The notes: generated by a model from the letters alone, not told the origin. A stretch of 64,000 bases of DNA from Ferruginibacter sp. (GCA_019638525.1 JAHBTO010000003.1:62001-126000); one strand, 5' to 3'; shown: positions 17,565 through 26,018, counted from the stretch's first letter. A program made the numbers and translations.

Positions 17565-18527
17565 ATGATGAAGTTTACGATAGGGAACAAGTTTTTAAAA
17601 TCATTAGCAGTAGGTATAATAACCTGTTTTTGTTTTTGTATGCAAAACGGATTTGCCCAATCGCTGCAAACCATTACCAACCGTAAAGACATTTTAATTG
17701 GCCAGCAAATTGAACTTACAATAAAAGCAAACCTGCCGTTACAATCAACAGGTGTGGTTAAGTGGGTTACCTGGCCCGATTCTATTTCGCATTTTGATGT
17801 AGTACAAAAAGGAAAAATAGATACGGTAAGTTTTAACAACAACACAAAAAGTATTCAACAGGTGATAACCTTTACCAGTTTCGATTCGGGCAGGTGGCAA
17901 TTTCCTTCGCTGCCGGTGCAGTTTGCCGGTAAGGCAGGGCAGGCGCCGGTTACAATTAATACCGATTCGTTTTTTGTAAATGTTTCTTACTCGCCGCCCG
18001 ATAGTACCAACCAATTAAGGGATATTAAACCCATCATAAAAGTTTCGGTAAACAGTTATTTATGGTACTATATTATTGGTGGTATTATTTTGCTTTTGTT
18101 GCTTGCAATATTTTTATACAAGTATTTTAAAAAAGATAAAAAAGAAACAAGTTCAAAAATTTCCGTATCAAAACTTTCGCCTGTTGATGAAGCCATGCAG
18201 GAATTAGATAAGTTATTGAAATTGGATGTACAGGATGCGGCAACCATTAAGCAGTTTCATACAAGGCTGGCAGCCATCTTTAAAAATTACCTGGGCCGTA
18301 AACAACACAAACAGCTAACAGGCGAAACCACCGGCGATATATTGGTTAATATAAAAAGTAGCAACATGCAGCAGGAAGACATTGTAAAACTGGCTACAGC
18401 GCTGCGTTGTACCGATGCCGTAAAATTTGCCAAATACATACCGCTGCCCGATGAAAGTAAGGACTGCCTGCAAAAGATTAAGCAGGTAATACTACAGGTA
18501 GAAAATTTAAAAGCTTTAAAAAATTAA
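17565..18527 (+). CDS. BatD/DUF4381-like membrane protein of the Bat cluster
   Basis: The 320-residue protein has a signal peptide (about 9-32, ending NGFAQ), an extracytoplasmic beta-rich domain (about 33-150, including ILIGQQIELTIKANLP and ITFTSFDSGRWQFPSLPVQF), one transmembrane helix (about 167-186), and a cytoplasmic domain (about 195-320) with SPVDEAMQELDKLLKL, FKNYLGRK and LTGETTGDIL. The arrangement resembles BatD-type and DUF4381 proteins between DUF58 and BatA genes. Two ATG codons are adjacent at the start (17565 and 17568). Assignment is by architecture and position, so the family name is provisional. Confidence 0.75.
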   Translation: MMKFTIGNKFLKSLAVGIITCFCFCMQNGFAQSLQTITNRKDILIGQQIELTIKANLPLQSTGVVKWVTWPDSISHFDVVQKGKIDTVSFNNNTKSIQQVITFTSFDSGRWQFPSLPVQFAGKAGQAPVTINTDSFFVNVSYSPPDSTNQLRDIKPIIKVSVNSYLWYYIIGGIILLLLLAIFLYKYFKKDKKETSSKISVSKLSPVDEAMQELDKLLKLDVQDAATIKQFHTRLAAIFKNYLGRKQHKQLTGETTGDILVNIKSSNMQQEDIVKLATALRCTDAVKFAKYIPLPDESKDCLQKIKQVILQVENLKALKN

Positions 18528-18542
18528 ACCGCTGCACAAACA

Positions 18543-19544
18543 TTGCTCTACAGTTATTTTAAAAATATAAGTTTTAGCCAACCCTGGTTTTTTGCATTGC
18601 TGCTAATTGTGCCGTTACTCATTTACTGGTATGCGGTAAAAAACAATAAGGTGCAGGGTGCAGTAACCATTTCGGATATTTCGGCAAAAGGCCTTGGTTC
18701 GTGGAAGACAGGTTTAAGGCATTTGTTGTTTGTTATTAGGCTGATGGCAATTGTATTCATCATTGCTGCAATGGCAAGGCCGCAAACCATGTACGAAGAA
18801 CAGCATGTAGATGGTGAAGGCGTGGATATTGTTTTGTGCATTGATGTAAGCGGCAGCATGACGGCGCAGGACCTTACACCTAACCGGCTTGAAGCAGCAA
18901 AAAAAGTGGCTGTTGATTTTGTAGATAAAAGGCAAACCGACCGCATAGCAGTTGTAATTTTTTCGGGCGAGAGTTTTACACAATGCCCGCTCACAACAGA
19001 TTACAGCGTGGTAAAATCGGCCATCGAAAATATAAGGAATGGTTTGCTTGAAGACGGCACCGCCATAGGATCGGGGCTTGGCACCAGTGTTGACAGGCTG
19101 CGTGAAAGCAAATCGAAAAGTAAAGTGGTGATATTATTAACAGACGGAGAAAACAACGGCGGATTGATTGACCCCGAAACTGCCAAAGAAATTGCCAAGG
19201 CATTTAAAGTGAAAGTATATACTATTGGCGTGGGCACCGATGGCTATGCACCCACACCCGTTAACACACCCATGGGCATTGTAATGCAGCAAAGCAAAGT
19301 ATCTATCGATGAAAAACTGCTTAAAGAAATTGCCACAGAAACAGGCGGCAAATATTTTAGGGCAAAAGATAATGCAGGGCTTACCGGCATTTACGACGAA
19401 ATAAACAAACTCGAAAAATCAAAAGTAGAGGTAACTGCAAGAACCCGTTTTACCGAAAAATTTTTCCCTTTTGTACTTGCAGCGCTTGGATTGATTTTAT
19501 TGGAGTTGATTTTAAAATTTACCGTGTTCAGGAAATTTCCGTAG
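18543..19544 (+). CDS. batA: BatA-like von Willebrand factor A membrane protein
   Basis: The 333-residue protein has two N-terminal transmembrane segments (about 13-29 and 59-79), a vWA domain with an intact metal-ion site DVSGSMT (101-107), RIAVVIFSGESFTQCPLT, LLTDGENNGG and YTIGVG, and a C-terminal membrane helix (about 310-327). This matches BatA of the Bacteroides aerotolerance cluster. The start is TTG at 18543: no ATG or GTG precedes the first hydrophobic segment in frame, and starting later would remove the first helix. BatB, BatC and BatD proper do not follow; the next gene is rsgA. Confidence 0.88.
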   Translation: MLYSYFKNISFSQPWFFALLLIVPLLIYWYAVKNNKVQGAVTISDISAKGLGSWKTGLRHLLFVIRLMAIVFIIAAMARPQTMYEEQHVDGEGVDIVLCIDVSGSMTAQDLTPNRLEAAKKVAVDFVDKRQTDRIAVVIFSGESFTQCPLTTDYSVVKSAIENIRNGLLEDGTAIGSGLGTSVDRLRESKSKSKVVILLTDGENNGGLIDPETAKEIAKAFKVKVYTIGVGTDGYAPTPVNTPMGIVMQQSKVSIDEKLLKEIATETGGKYFRAKDNAGLTGIYDEINKLEKSKVEVTARTRFTEKFFPFVLAALGLILLELILKFTVFRKFP

Positions 19545-19701
19545 GTACTCATTGATAACTTATTATTCTTTTTACAACAATTCAATTGCTGCACGTTAAT
19601 AAAATATAACCTCCATTATTTTTAAAATAGAAATACAATTTTGTTGTGTGCGCATAGTGCAAATGCAGGTATTTGGTTTTATTTTATGAAATTTGCCCAC
19701 G

Positions 19702-20643
19702 ATGAACGCACTTGTATATAAAAGCACCGGCAGTTGGTACCAGGTAAAAGATGAAAACGGCAAACCCTGCAATGCCCGTATATTGGGTAAGTTTAAAATT
19801 GATGGTTTAACCAGCACCAATCCCATTGCCGTAGGCGACCAGGTGGTTATCGGCTCCGATACCGAAAGCAGGGAGAACAATTCGGAGGTTTCGTTTGTAA
19901 TTAAAGAAATAAAAAAACGAAAAAATTATGTTACCCGTATTTCGCCTGCCAATAAACACCAGCATCATATCATTGCATCTAATATAGATCAGTCGTTGTT
20001 ATTTGCTACATTAAAAGATCCTAAAACATCGCTGGGTTTCATCGACCGTTTTTTAATCACCTGCGAAGCCTATCATATTCCCGCCATCATCGTCTTTAAT
20101 AAAAACGACCTGTATGGTAAAAAAGAAATAGAAAAATTTACCGCCATAAAAAATATATATGAAACCATTGGCTATAAGGTTTTAGCAATGAGTATTGAAA
20201 AAGGCGATGGGGTACAAGCGGTAAAAGCATTGCTAAACGATAAAGTTACTTTGTTGAGCGGGCATTCAGGTGTTGGTAAATCAACCTTCATCAATGCGGT
20301 TTTACCGGAACTGAATTTAAAAACGCAGGATGTGAGCGGATGGAGTGGCAAAGGTTTGCATACCACCACCTTTGCCGAAATGTATGATATAGCCGGCGGC
20401 GGAAAAATTATTGATACGCCGGGCATAAGGGAATTGGGGCTGGTAGATATTTCAAAAAAAGAACTGTCGCATTATTTTCCTGAGATGAGGGTATTGATAA
20501 ATGACTGCCAGTTTAACAACTGTATGCATATTAACGAACCTGGCTGTGCTGTAAAAGCTGCTGTTAAAGCAGGTAATATACATATAGACAGGTACAGCAG
20601 TTATTGTAATATTTTAGAAACGATAGTTGAGATAAAGTACTGA
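19702..20643 (+). CDS. rsgA: Ribosome small-subunit-dependent GTPase RsgA
   Basis: A circularly permuted GTPase that assists late maturation of the 30S subunit. From the ATG at 19702 the protein has 313 residues: an N-terminal OB fold (about 1-70), the permuted G-domain with VFNKNDL (G4, about 131-137), GHSGVGKST (G1, 187-195), a G2 HTTT segment and DTPGIREL (G3), and a C-terminal zinc knuckle (CQFNNCMHINEPGC). A TTG three codons earlier is also in frame, but the ATG is the more likely start. It appears monocistronic and is unrelated in function to the Bat cluster before it. Confidence 0.96.
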   Translation: MNALVYKSTGSWYQVKDENGKPCNARILGKFKIDGLTSTNPIAVGDQVVIGSDTESRENNSEVSFVIKEIKKRKNYVTRISPANKHQHHIIASNIDQSLLFATLKDPKTSLGFIDRFLITCEAYHIPAIIVFNKNDLYGKKEIEKFTAIKNIYETIGYKVLAMSIEKGDGVQAVKALLNDKVTLLSGHSGVGKSTFINAVLPELNLKTQDVSGWSGKGLHTTTFAEMYDIAGGGKIIDTPGIRELGLVDISKKELSHYFPEMRVLINDCQFNNCMHINEPGCAVKAAVKAGNIHIDRYSSYCNILETIVEIKY

Positions 20644-20682
20644 TGGAAAAAATAGAAAATTGATTTACTATCTCATCCTTTT

Positions 20683-20800
20683 ATGCCATTTAGTTTCAAT
20701 TTGATTGTGCCTTGAAATTGAAAAGATGATTTAATTTACCGAAGCTATATCTGTATTCTGAATAGCATTTGTAATACGAACTCCCAATTGCAATGTGGAT
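20683..20800. repeat. Diverged copy of the island repeat, left flank
   Basis: This segment resembles the 5' part of the 293-bp repeat found downstream, and most closely the partial unit at 25127-25270: ATGCC(A/G)TTTAGTTT, then TTTAC(C/T)GAAGCTA, TGTATTCTGAA(T/A)AGCATTTGTA and TTGCAAT occur in the same order. The CCCTGAT/ATCAGGG hairpin present in the downstream units is degraded here. The rest of the 418-bp gap to the surface-protein gene (20801-21061) is AT-rich with no recognisable gene and presumably holds its promoter. Confidence 0.75.
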
Positions 20801-21061
20801 GGGTCTTCGGGGAATTTTTTATTTATAATTGTTCAATATAAATTTTTTAATAGTTCCCAAACAAATGAGTTAACAAAGTTTTTATATAAATAAGAATATT
20901 TACTACAACTTACAGGTGTTTTATCTGATTTTATTGCTGAAGTTGGCAACCTGTGTATGATTCTCAGATTTGCAGTACTTCTTTTAAAAATATCACATCA
21001 TTTGGGTATAGGTTAGTGTACATCTATTTGTCAAATTTGTTGTTGAATAAAAAACACAGAT

Positions 21062-22951
21062 ATGAAAAAGTTAGCGCTAATTTCCCTCTTTTATGTTTTA
21101 TTAGGCGGAGCCTTTGCACAAAACGTAGGCATTGGTACCACCACACCCAATGCTTCGGCACAATTAGACATTATCAGTACCAGCAAAGGATTGCTGATAC
21201 CCAGAATGACGATGACTAACCGAGACGCTATCCCTTCGCCTGCAACAGGCTTGTTGATTTATCAAACCGATTTCACGCCTGGTTTTTATTACTATAATGG
21301 TTCAGCCTGGACGCCTATTACTCCTACCGGTTCAGCAGGTTGGTCTTTAACTGGCAATAGTGGTACAAATAGCTCTAATTTTTTAGGTACTACTGACAAC
21401 CAAGCATTGGTATTTAAGGTAAATAATATTCGAGCCGGTATACTTGGTTCAATAAATGGAAGTACTTTTTTGGGTACAGGAGCCGGTTTAAGTTACGATG
21501 GAGTAAATAATACGGGTGTGGGCGATCATGCTCTTTATTCTCTTGTTTCACAAGGTAATAAAAATACTGCCATAGGACATTATTCTCTTTATAGCAATAC
21601 TATAGGAGCTTATAATACTGCCAGTGGAGACAGTGCACTTTATAGCAATACTAATGGAATTTCTAATACTGCCACCGGGTATAATGCGCTAAAAAGTAAT
21701 ACTGGCGGAAATGAAAATACCGCTGTCGGAGCTTTTGCAATGTATCATAGCAATGGAGTGGATAATACCGCTGTCGGATTTAAGTCGCTTTATAACCACG
21801 GAGGTAGTAATAATATTGCAATTGGAACAATGGCTCTTTATAGCGATGATGGAGGTTCTGAGAATACTGCCATTGGTGTAAATACCCTAAGATATAATAC
21901 TAACGGAAGTTTTAATACCGCCACTGGTAAAGATGCCCTAAGTAGTAATACTACCGGAGTATCTAATACCGCCAATGGAAACCAAGCGCTATATCTCAAT
22001 ACTACCGGTAGTTATAATACTGCTTACGGTGTTTTATCGCTAAAGGGTAACATTACCGGAAGTAACAATACTGCTACTGGATATGCTGCATTGGCCAATA
22101 ATGCAGGACAATCTAATACCGCTAATGGTTATCAAGCATTACGTGATAATACCGGAGATTATAATGTTGCTGTTGGATATAATGCACTTATAGGTAATAC
22201 TGGAACCTCTAATACCGCTTGTGGAACTGGTGCACTAGGAAGTAATGGCCCTGGCAATAATAATATCGCTGTTGGTTATAATGCCCTGCCAACTAATACT
22301 ACTGGGAGTAATAATACCGCTATTGGATATAATTCGCTTAGTCAAAATCAAACGGGAAATAATAATACCGTTATTGGATATGGAGCGAATACTAACATTG
22401 AAAACCAAACCAATTCAACAGCCATTGGTGCCAATGCAACTGTAAATGCCAGCAATAAGGTACGTATCGGCAATACGGCTGTTACGGTTATAGAGGGCCA
22501 GGTAGCCTGGTCATTTCCTTCCGATGCAAGGTTTAAATACAATATAAAAGCAGATGTACCGGGGTTAGATTTTATCAAACAACTTAAACCGGTTACCTAC
22601 TATTTTGATGCAGACAAATTAGCCAATTATACAAAGACAGGTATTTTGGCTAACAGTGATGCACACACTGCATCCTTTACCGGCACACCTCAGTTGCATA
22701 CCGGCTTTTTAGCGCAGGATGTAGAAAAAGTTGCCAATTCATTAGGCTATGATTTTGATGGTATTCATAAACCTGCCAATGACCATGATCATTACAGCCT
22801 GTCCTACAGCCAGTTCATCATGCCGTTGGTAAAAGCAGTACAACAGCAACAGAAAATGATAGAGGAACAAAAACAAACAAATTTGAATCAACAGAAAATA
22901 ATTGAGGAGATGCAAAAAGAAATTCAGTTGCTGAAGGAAAAAATAAAATGA
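21062..22951 (+). CDS. Repeat-rich surface protein with C-terminal Peptidase_S74 chaperone domain
   Basis: A secreted fibre-like protein of 629 residues. It has a signal peptide (1-20, ending GAFAQ), an N-terminal NVGIGTTTPNASAQLDI segment common in Bacteroidota tail-fibre-domain proteins, then about 18 repeats of 16-17 residues (about 150-470) of the form NTA-x-G-xxx-L-xx-NT-x-G-xx, resembling YadA-type head repeats. From Ser487 (SDARFK) comes a Peptidase_S74 intramolecular chaperone/autoprotease domain with LKPVTYYFD, TGFLAQDVEKV and YSLSYSQFIMPLVKA, and a coiled coil to the C-terminus. S74 domains drive trimerisation and cut themselves off. No phage genes are nearby; the partner gene downstream has a T9SS-type C-terminus. 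Confidence 0.88.
   Translation: MKKLALISLFYVLLGGAFAQNVGIGTTTPNASAQLDIISTSKGLLIPRMTMTNRDAIPSPATGLLIYQTDFTPGFYYYNGSAWTPITPTGSAGWSLTGNSGTNSSNFLGTTDNQALVFKVNNIRAGILGSINGSTFLGTGAGLSYDGVNNTGVGDHALYSLVSQGNKNTAIGHYSLYSNTIGAYNTASGDSALYSNTNGISNTATGYNALKSNTGGNENTAVGAFAMYHSNGVDNTAVGFKSLYNHGGSNNIAIGTMALYSDDGGSENTAIGVNTLRYNTNGSFNTATGKDALSSNTTGVSNTANGNQALYLNTTGSYNTAYGVLSLKGNITGSNNTATGYAALANNAGQSNTANGYQALRDNTGDYNVAVGYNALIGNTGTSNTACGTGALGSNGPGNNNIAVGYNALPTNTTGSNNTAIGYNSLSQNQTGNNNTVIGYGANTNIENQTNSTAIGANATVNASNKVRIGNTAVTVIEGQVAWSFPSDARFKYNIKADVPGLDFIKQLKPVTYYFDADKLANYTKTGILANSDAHTASFTGTPQLHTGFLAQDVEKVANSLGYDFDGIHKPANDHDHYSLSYSQFIMPLVKAVQQQQKMIEEQKQTNLNQQKIIEEMQKEIQLLKEKIK
21509..22470 (+). repeat. In-frame array of about 18 head-type repeats (48-51 bp each)
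   Basis: Within the S74 gene the segment AATAC(C/T)GC-x-GG recurs every 48 or 51 bp, giving the NTA-x-G core each time. The units differ at DNA level (mostly 60-80 per cent alike by eye), so the array is old rather than a fresh expansion, but it could still change length by recombination. Confidence 0.85.
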
Positions 22952-22985
22952 TTATTAATATTTTCTTTACCATAAATCAAAAGTC

Positions 22986-24353
22986 ATGAAAAGAGTATTC
23001 CTTTTCATTAACCTGCTATGCTTTGCAAGTGTCACTCATGCTCAATTGTACGTTTCTGCTAACGCCACCCTTTTCCTGAATGACAATGCAATAGTATGCC
23101 TGCCCAATACTGATCTTGTAAATAACGGTACTATTTCCGCACTTACAACAGGCAGATTTGTCTTCAATGGCAATGGCAACAATCAAATATCGGGAACATC
23201 AGCCCCCAACTTTGCAGAAATGGAAATTGCCAAAACAAGCACCGGATTACTTACGCTTAACAATGATATAAATGTTTCCAACAAAATTATATTTACATCC
23301 AACCTGATAGAACTGAACAATCACACCATAGATTTAGGATCAACAGGATATTTGGAAGATGAGAGCGAAGAAAGCCGCATCACCGGTATCAATGGCGGAG
23401 AAGTAGTGCGTACCGCCGTACTCAATGCTCCAGTTGGTGAGAGTCCCGGCTACCTCGGTGCAGTCATTACCTCATCTCAAAACTTAGGAAACACCATCAT
23501 CCGGCGAGGCCATAAGTCGCAGGTAAACAGCAACAATACCGGTAGCAGCATTCACAGGTATTTTGATATTATACCCACTAATAACACAGCGCTGAATGCC
23601 ACGTTGAGTATTTACTATTTTGATGCAGAAAAAAATAGTTTGGATGAAAATGACTTTGAAGTTTTTAAAAGCGAGGATAACTTGCACTGGTTGAATGTAG
23701 GGCATGATTCAAGAAATGTGGGGACAAACTATGTTAGTAAAAACGGAATTAATAGTTTTTCAAGATGGACACTGAGTACACCGGCTTCGGCATTACCGGT
23801 AACCGGTTTACATCTTAGTGGGCAATGGAAGAATAATGCGGCTTACCTGGAATGGTTGACACAGACAGAAAACAATAACAGCCATTTCAATATTGAAAGA
23901 AAATACAACAGCGACTTACAGTTTAATACAATTGGTATAAAATACTCTAGCCACATAGACGGCAATTCTCAAACGCCAACTATTTATCATTGGGAAGATG
24001 CCGGTGTAAAAAGTAATAGAGGTACAGTATTATACAGGATAGAACAGGAAGACAGAGATGGAAAAAAATCTTATTCCAATATCATATCTGTGAAACCCGA
24101 AGGAGCTGTGGTGTTTATTCAAAATTTATTCCCCACATTGGGAGTGAATGGCCAGGTATATCTGCAAACAGGGCGAATGGATCTTTCAAAGATGCACGTG
24201 CAGATATTTGATATGAATGGAAGGCTGATGTATAACAACGAATTGAATTATCAATCACAATGGCTTTTATTGCCAAATATGGCGGCAGGAACATACAAAG
24301 TTTTTGTAAGCTCAGGCGATAATCACTGGAATGGAAGTTTTGTAAAGTATTAA
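22986..24353 (+). CDS. Exported surface protein with T9SS-type C-terminal sorting domain
   Basis: The 455-residue protein has a signal peptide (1-19, ending THAQ), an N-terminal beta-rich region (about 20-120) with SANATLFLNDNAIVC and LNNDINVSNKIIF that looks like a repetitive beta-solenoid, a middle region (about 265-370) with LPVTGLHLSGQWKNNAAYLEW ... HFNIERKY, typical of fibronectin-like domains before sorting signals, and a C-terminal domain (about 372-455) with VQIFDMNGRLMYNN and AAGTYKVFVSSG, matching the T9SS type A sorting signal. It starts 34 bp after the S74 gene in the same direction and is followed by a strong terminator, so the two form one unit. The ligand is unknown. Confidence 0.83.
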   Translation: MKRVFLFINLLCFASVTHAQLYVSANATLFLNDNAIVCLPNTDLVNNGTISALTTGRFVFNGNGNNQISGTSAPNFAEMEIAKTSTGLLTLNNDINVSNKIIFTSNLIELNNHTIDLGSTGYLEDESEESRITGINGGEVVRTAVLNAPVGESPGYLGAVITSSQNLGNTIIRRGHKSQVNSNNTGSSIHRYFDIIPTNNTALNATLSIYYFDAEKNSLDENDFEVFKSEDNLHWLNVGHDSRNVGTNYVSKNGINSFSRWTLSTPASALPVTGLHLSGQWKNNAAYLEWLTQTENNNSHFNIERKYNSDLQFNTIGIKYSSHIDGNSQTPTIYHWEDAGVKSNRGTVLYRIEQEDRDGKKSYSNIISVKPEGAVVFIQNLFPTLGVNGQVYLQTGRMDLSKMHVQIFDMNGRLMYNNELNYQSQWLLLPNMAAGTYKVFVSSGDNHWNGSFVKY

Positions 24354-24413
24354 GGTAATGTACTTAAAAATGATTGGTAAAATTTGCAAAAAGCTAATAC
24401 TGTATTGATTTTG

Positions 24414-24452
24414 AAAAAAGCTATGTGAAAGTCGTTTCGCATAGCTTTTTTT
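24414..24452 (+). terminator. Rho-independent terminator closing the surface-protein operon
   Basis: A long stem, AAAAAAGCTATGTGAAA paired with TTTCGCATAGCTTTTTT (one G-U wobble), closes a 4-base loop and ends in seven T residues. It starts 60 bp after the stop codon. The stem is symmetrical and could also act on the minus strand. Confidence 0.92.
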
Positions 24453-24540
24453 GTGAATGCAAAAATTTTAAAAACGATGTTGGAGTTGTTCATCTTTAGA
24501 TATATTAGCCTGTCTCAGCCCATGTAATCGTCTGGCGCAA

Positions 24541-24833
24541 GTGTTCGGCTTTGCCGATCACTTAATGCCGTTTAATTTTGCCCTGATTGTATCAGGGAAT
24601 TGAAAAACAAAAGATGAATTTATTTACCGAAGCTAAATTTGTATTCCTAAGTCATAGTTCGTGACACATAAAACAAAATCCAATACAACTACTGCAAGTA
24701 ACTGTTGCATCTTTGAGCTGTTACTAAATTTCAAATTATAAATACCGCACCTACGGCGCTTCGTTAAAACCTCTTTCATTTTCAACCAAAATATCGCCTC
24801 TACAAGGCTTACTTATAAAACCGCCTGTCGACA
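24541..24833. repeat. 293-bp tandem repeat, unit 1
   Basis: This unit is nearly identical to the next 293 bp. It contains short hairpins: TCGGC-TTT-GCCGA at its left edge, CCCTGAT-TGT-ATCAGGG, and GCCT-CTACA-AGGC near its right end, plus the GCACCTACGGCGC motif. No credible open frame or transposase was seen. The stretch before it (24453-24540) holds nothing I recognise. Confidence 0.9.
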
Positions 24834-25126
24834 GTGTTCGGCTTTGCCGATCACTTGATGCCGTTTAATTTTGCCCTGATTGTATCAGGGAATTGAAAAA
24901 CAAAAGATGAATTTATTTACCGAAGCTAAATTTGTATTCCTAAGTCATAGTTCGTGACACACAAAACAAAATCCAATACAACTACTGCAAGTAACTGTTG
25001 CATCTTTGAGCTGTTACTAAATTTCAAATTATAAGTACCGCACCTACGGCGCTTCGTTAAAACCTCATTCATTTTCAACCAAAATATCGCCTCTACAAGG
25101 CTTACTTATAAAACCGCCTGGCGACA
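24834..25126. repeat. 293-bp tandem repeat, unit 2
   Basis: Second unit, differing from the first at only a handful of positions (for example CTTGATG for CTTAATG, GACACAC for GACACAT, TATAAG for TATAAA, CTCATTC for CTCTTTC). The high identity indicates recent duplication or gene conversion. Confidence 0.9.
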
Positions 25127-25270
25127 GTGTTCGACATTACCAATCACTTGATGCCGTTTAGTTTTGTCCTGATTGTATCAGGGGATTGAAAAACAAAATC
25201 TGAATTTATTTACTGAAGCTAAATTTGTATTCTGAAAAGCATTTGTATCGCTATTCTACGTTGCAATCGT
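25127..25270. repeat. 293-bp tandem repeat, partial third unit
   Basis: About the first 105 bp match units 1 and 2 with more substitutions; after TTTGTATTC the sequence departs from them and instead follows the left-flank copy at 20683-20800 (CTGAAAAGCATTTGTAT). The TCCTGAT-TGT-ATCAGGG hairpin is kept. The remaining bases before zapA (25271-25349) show no gene. Confidence 0.8.
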
Positions 25271-25349
25271 GCTGTTTAGTTGGTAACCATTACCAGTAAA
25301 CTAAATCTTTGCTGAAATAAAATTCGGATAAAAAAATGTAGTAGTGCAT

Positions 25350-25637
25350 TTATATGTTGGAGTGCTTATCCAACTGCTCTTCAATTTTCTGCAGGGCTTC
25401 GGCCATTTCTTTTTCAAAAGCCGCATTGTTGCTGCCGGTTGATTGCGTGGCATACCATATCATCACCATGGCTATATAATCCTGCATATCCTTGCCGGCA
25501 AACTGCGTTTTAAATTCTATTATTTTATCGTTGATGGTTTTTAATGTGCGGCGTATAGTTTCCTCATCGGCCGGGCTTGTCTTAATGCGATAAGTGCGGT
25601 CGCCAATTACAATATTTACAGGTATCAGTTGTGCCAT
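25350..25637 (-). CDS. zapA: Cell division protein ZapA
   Basis: A small Z-ring-associated protein that crosslinks FtsZ filaments. From the ATG at 25637 it has 95 residues: an N-terminal domain (MAQLIPVNIVIGDRTYRIKTSPADEE starts it) followed by a helix (about 30-90) with ETIRRTLKTINDKIIEFK and DYIAMVMIWYATQ, as in ZapA. The frame extends upstream over the end of the preceding gene, but MAQLIPVNIVIG is the normal family start. The start codon immediately follows the stop of the coiled-coil gene, so translation is probably coupled. Confidence 0.92.
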   Translation of the reverse strand: MAQLIPVNIVIGDRTYRIKTSPADEETIRRTLKTINDKIIEFKTQFAGKDMQDYIAMVMIWYATQSTGSNNAAFEKEMAEALQKIEEQLDKHSNI

Positions 25638-25639
25638 TT

Positions 25640-25927
25640 TTATTCGCTTAATAGGCTGATGCATTTATCAATTTCACGCAAATAGCGGTTGATGTTTTTT
25701 TCAAAAACTTTTCTATCGGCTTCATCCATCTTTCCGGCTGCTGCCTGCAAAATGCCAATCTTTTCCTGCATGCCCGCAATAAGTGCTGCATCTTTTTCTT
25801 TGGCAGCTTTTAATGTTGCAATCAGTTCAAGTTGCTGTTGATTTTCTTTTTGTAATTGCTGATGGCGTTTTAGCAATTGCTGAAGCTTTTCATTAATACG
25901 TTTTATATGTTGATCCAAATCACTCAT
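25640..25927 (-). CDS. Small coiled-coil protein directly upstream of zapA
   Basis: A 95-residue protein predicted to be almost wholly helical. Heptad-like spacing of Leu/Ile is visible through HIKRINEKLQQLLKRHQQL and LELIATLKAAKEKDAALIAGM, with many Gln, Lys and Glu. It has no signal peptide. Its stop is followed immediately by the zapA ATG and it lies 91 bp after pheT, all on the minus strand. By size, coiled-coil character and gene order it could be a functional analogue of ZapB, but sequence similarity to enterobacterial ZapB is not evident to me. Confidence 0.8.
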   Translation of the reverse strand: MSDLDQHIKRINEKLQQLLKRHQQLQKENQQQLELIATLKAAKEKDAALIAGMQEKIGILQAAAGKMDEADRKVFEKNINRYLREIDKCISLLSE

Positions 25928-26018
25928 ATTACAAAACTAAAAAATTGCTTTTAACATGTGCTTTTTTTGTAAATCAAGTACTTTCTTTGTTAAAGCACAA
26001 TCACAACATAAAAAATAT

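Noticed and set aside
20953..21219. Open frame of 88 codons in front of and overlapping the S74 gene
   Set aside because: It overlaps the signal-peptide region of a clear gene in another frame, its sequence shows no domain, and the overlapping part is explained by the S74 coding sequence.
21062..22951. Prophage tail fibre
   Set aside because: The S74 domain is shared with phage spikes, but a signal peptide is present and there is no capsid, portal, tail or integrase gene around it.
24541..25270. CRISPR array
   Set aside because: The direct repeats are 293 bp with no unique spacers, and no cas gene is present.
25271..25349. 6S RNA gene downstream of zapA
   Set aside because: The position is suggestive by analogy with other bacteria, but the interval is too short and I see no long rod-like hairpin with a central bubble.
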